DNA of 13,212 bases, taken from positions 1 to 13,212 of the forward strand of contig JAITOO010000071.1 of NCBI GenBank assembly GCA_031289875.1. Direction: 5' to 3'. The translations under genes and the position numbers were made by a program. Positions 13,152 through 13,212 of the stretch are shown here, one piece after another (position 1 is the stretch's first letter; each line of letters opens with the position of its first letter). The DNA is from Flavobacteriaceae bacterium. GTDB taxonomy: Bacteria > Bacteroidota > Bacteroidia > Flavobacteriales > Weeksellaceae. Under the pieces are notes generated by a model. That model worked only from the letters and a program-made list of their open reading frames with translations. It ran no database searches and was not told the origin of the DNA.

Positions 13152-13212
13152 ATGAAAAAAATATCCAATCCTTATTTTTATTCAATTTTATTCAAAAATA
13201 CAAAAGAAAAAA
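13152..13212 (+). CDS. possible first codons of a divergent gene, cut by the window edge
   Basis: An ATG at 13152 opens a frame reading MKKISNPYFYSILFKNTKEK that is still open at the right edge; another ATG at 13142 opens a second frame that also stays open. Only about 20 codons are visible, no family can be named, and no TAnnTTTG box lies upstream on the plus strand. The tandem TTTTATTCAA repeat falls inside this stretch, which would be unusual for coding DNA. If the upstream palindrome is a minus-strand terminator, a minus-strand gene end is the more likely content here. Confidence 0.15.
   Translation, partial: MKKISNPYFYSILFKNTKEK

Overview
The window comes from a low-GC member of the Bacteroidota, most likely class Flavobacteriia and close to the Chryseobacterium/Riemerella group. 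The lineage call is inferred from four things. A secreted amylase ends in a type IX secretion (T9SS) sorting domain. Several promoters carry the Bacteroidota -7 box TAnnTTTG with an upstream TTG. The lipoproteins have lipobox signal peptides. The gene content (PduO-type cobalamin adenosyltransferase, thiamine pyrophosphokinase, nuoN, a NUDIX/SRPBCC pair, DUF1573 proteins) fits that group. No rRNA, tRNA, CRISPR array, insertion sequence or phage gene was found.

Left edge (1-370): the last 16 codons of a plus-strand gene, a strong rho-independent terminator, then about 250 bases with no convincing gene but with a coding-like remnant. Cell-surface block (370-3279, minus strand): a C10 (streptopain-type) cysteine protease lipoprotein, followed 5 bases later by a small BACON-like lipoprotein that may be its cognate inhibitor or partner, preceded by two tandem exported DUF1573 paralogues. 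Next come a NUDIX hydrolase (minus) and a divergent SRPBCC-fold protein (plus).

Cofactor and housekeeping block (4601-8873, minus strand): thiamine pyrophosphokinase overlapping a cobalamin adenosyltransferase, a short MTA/SAH-nucleosidase-like protein, nuoN away from any other nuo gene in view, and ribonuclease Z. Right block (9000-12982, minus strand): a 962-residue T9SS-exported GH13 amylase with its own promoter and terminator, preceded by a helix-turn-helix regulator of about 325 residues. The regulator has its own promoter, overlapped by a 10-bp inverted repeat that is a candidate operator. The right edge holds a 26-bp palindrome and possibly the first codons of a divergent gene.

Most genes look like ordinary chromosomal ones. 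The least ordinary parts are the C10 protease/small lipoprotein pair, the nucleosidase-like protein that keeps catalytic residues in a shortened frame, and the repeated TTGAATAAAT-like half-sites upstream of the regulator.
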